This document shows positions 63,818-64,000 of a stretch of DNA of 64,000 bases, piece after piece. This DNA comes from Coriaria nepalensis. Taxonomy: Eukaryota; Streptophyta; Magnoliopsida; Cucurbitales; Coriariaceae. A program made the translations under genes and the position numbers. Where the stretch lies: the NCBI GenBank assembly GCA_027186245.1, contig CP114481.1, positions 38,595,501 to 38,659,500 of the forward strand, read 5' to 3'. Below the pieces are notes generated by a model. It saw only the letters and a program-made list of their open reading frames with translations. It was not told the origin of the DNA and did not search any database. Position 1 is the first letter of the stretch; every line of letters starts with the position of its first letter.

Positions 63818-64000
63818 ATTTCAAAGCAAGTCGAACGAATTCTATTTTTGCACTACAATTGCAAGTTTTGGGCATAACTTGCAAATAATCAATGCAAGGA
63901 AATTGTGCATTCCTTTAACCTTAAAATCATTTCAATGAGTCATTTCAAGTCAATAACTTATTTCAAAGCAATTCGAAGGAATTCTATTTTTGCACTACAA
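63818..64000. repeat. Chimeric continuation at the window edge
   Basis: After copy 2 the array resumes with 'gttttgggcata' and 'aaataatcaatgc' units like 60,740, then switches at about 63,893-63,905 to 'gaaattgtgcattccttt', which belongs to units near 60,493 and 62,622. The window ends inside the next unit. Confidence 0.75.

Larger units (their letters stand above)
1..64000. repeat. 142-bp satellite DNA array, about 450 monomers, single orientation
   Basis: The phrase 'acttgcaaatgatcaatgc' or a near variant recurs at 1, 143, 285, 427, 569 and onward to the last line with a step of 142, broken only by small indels. Every line I read belongs to this repeat, and I saw no inverted monomers and no insertions of foreign DNA. 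Composition of the typical unit is about 68% A+T. Both ends of the array lie outside the window. Known for the class: AT-rich satellites with a monomer near nucleosome size usually occupy centromeric or pericentromeric heterochromatin. That location is inference here, since nothing in the window marks a kinetochore. Length and EcoRI periodicity resemble the Tenebrio molitor satellite, but identity is unverified. Confidence 0.98.

Noticed and set aside
1..64000. CRISPR array
   Set aside because: The repeat is 142 bp with no unique spacers; variation is by monomer class, not spacer replacement.
1..64000. CENP-B box
   Set aside because: 'attcgtttaacc' fits the first half of the pattern (TTCG, four bases, A) but the required CGGG is replaced by ttaa in typical units. 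I saw no full match.
1..64000. Telomeric repeat, rDNA, tRNA or histone cluster
   Set aside because: No short telomere-like hexamer or pentamer runs, and no GC-rich conserved RNA segments. Base composition and the period are uniform throughout.
1..64000. Promoter-like AT-rich segments and poly-T runs as terminators
   Set aside because: The ttttt and ttaaaa tracts recur in nearly every monomer as part of the satellite consensus. Nothing distinguishes any one of them as a regulatory site.

Overview
The whole window is one uninterrupted tandem array of a 142-bp satellite DNA, about 450 head-to-tail monomers, all in the same orientation. I found no gene, RNA gene, transposon, CRISPR array or unique spacer. 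The register is easy to follow: 'aacttgcaaatgatcaatgc' or a close variant recurs every 142 bp (first at 1, then 143, 285, 427, 569...). A typical monomer has 45 G/C in 142 positions (about 68% A+T), one EcoRI site (gaattc), usually one tgatca, and three CpGs. This is eukaryotic heterochromatin, probably centromeric or pericentromeric. The 142-bp length and the EcoRI site recall the abundant satellite of the beetle Tenebrio molitor. That is a recollection of length and enzyme only; I cannot confirm sequence identity, and the strong higher-order structure here differs from the homogeneous array usually described there.

The monomers fall into linked variant classes. A is the generic unit. B carries 'cagagagtcattacaag'. 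C carries 'gtaattcgaacgagcac', lacks the EcoRI site and usually ends in a perfect 8-bp hairpin. D carries 'gtgtcttttcaag' and 'gaaagaattc' and very often follows C. E has 'gcacaacaaacagaag' or a close form. G has a 7-T run and 'cataagtgcaaatg'.

Combinations of these classes form higher-order repeats (HORs) of several sizes that replace one another along the array. They are: 16-mer of 2,272 bp (1-4,430); segment repeated 19 monomers apart, 2,698 bp (3,275-7,838); 11-mer of 1,562 bp (14,341-17,214); 13-mer that becomes a 14-mer (17,215-21,060); 18-mer of 2,555-2,557 bp in three copies (24,350-32,160); 12-mer of 1,703 bp (33,545-36,950); 11-mer of 1,560-1,561 bp (36,951-40,245); 11-mer and 12-mer (43,180-48,040); 35-mer of 4,972 bp in two copies (47,903-57,845), with a nested 711-bp five-monomer repeat; and 15-mer of 2,129 bp (59,560-63,817). 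Between them lie less regular stretches (7,838-14,340, 21,061-24,350, 32,161-33,545, 40,246-43,180, 57,845-59,560).

The array records its own history of unequal exchange: chimeric monomers at HOR junctions, a single-monomer duplication caught inside one HOR copy, copy-number differences of the nested 711-bp unit, and marker indels shared by HOR copies. Open reading frames are short (121 codons at most) and come from satellite read-through; I annotate none as genes. HOR boundaries are read by eye and are good to roughly half a monomer.
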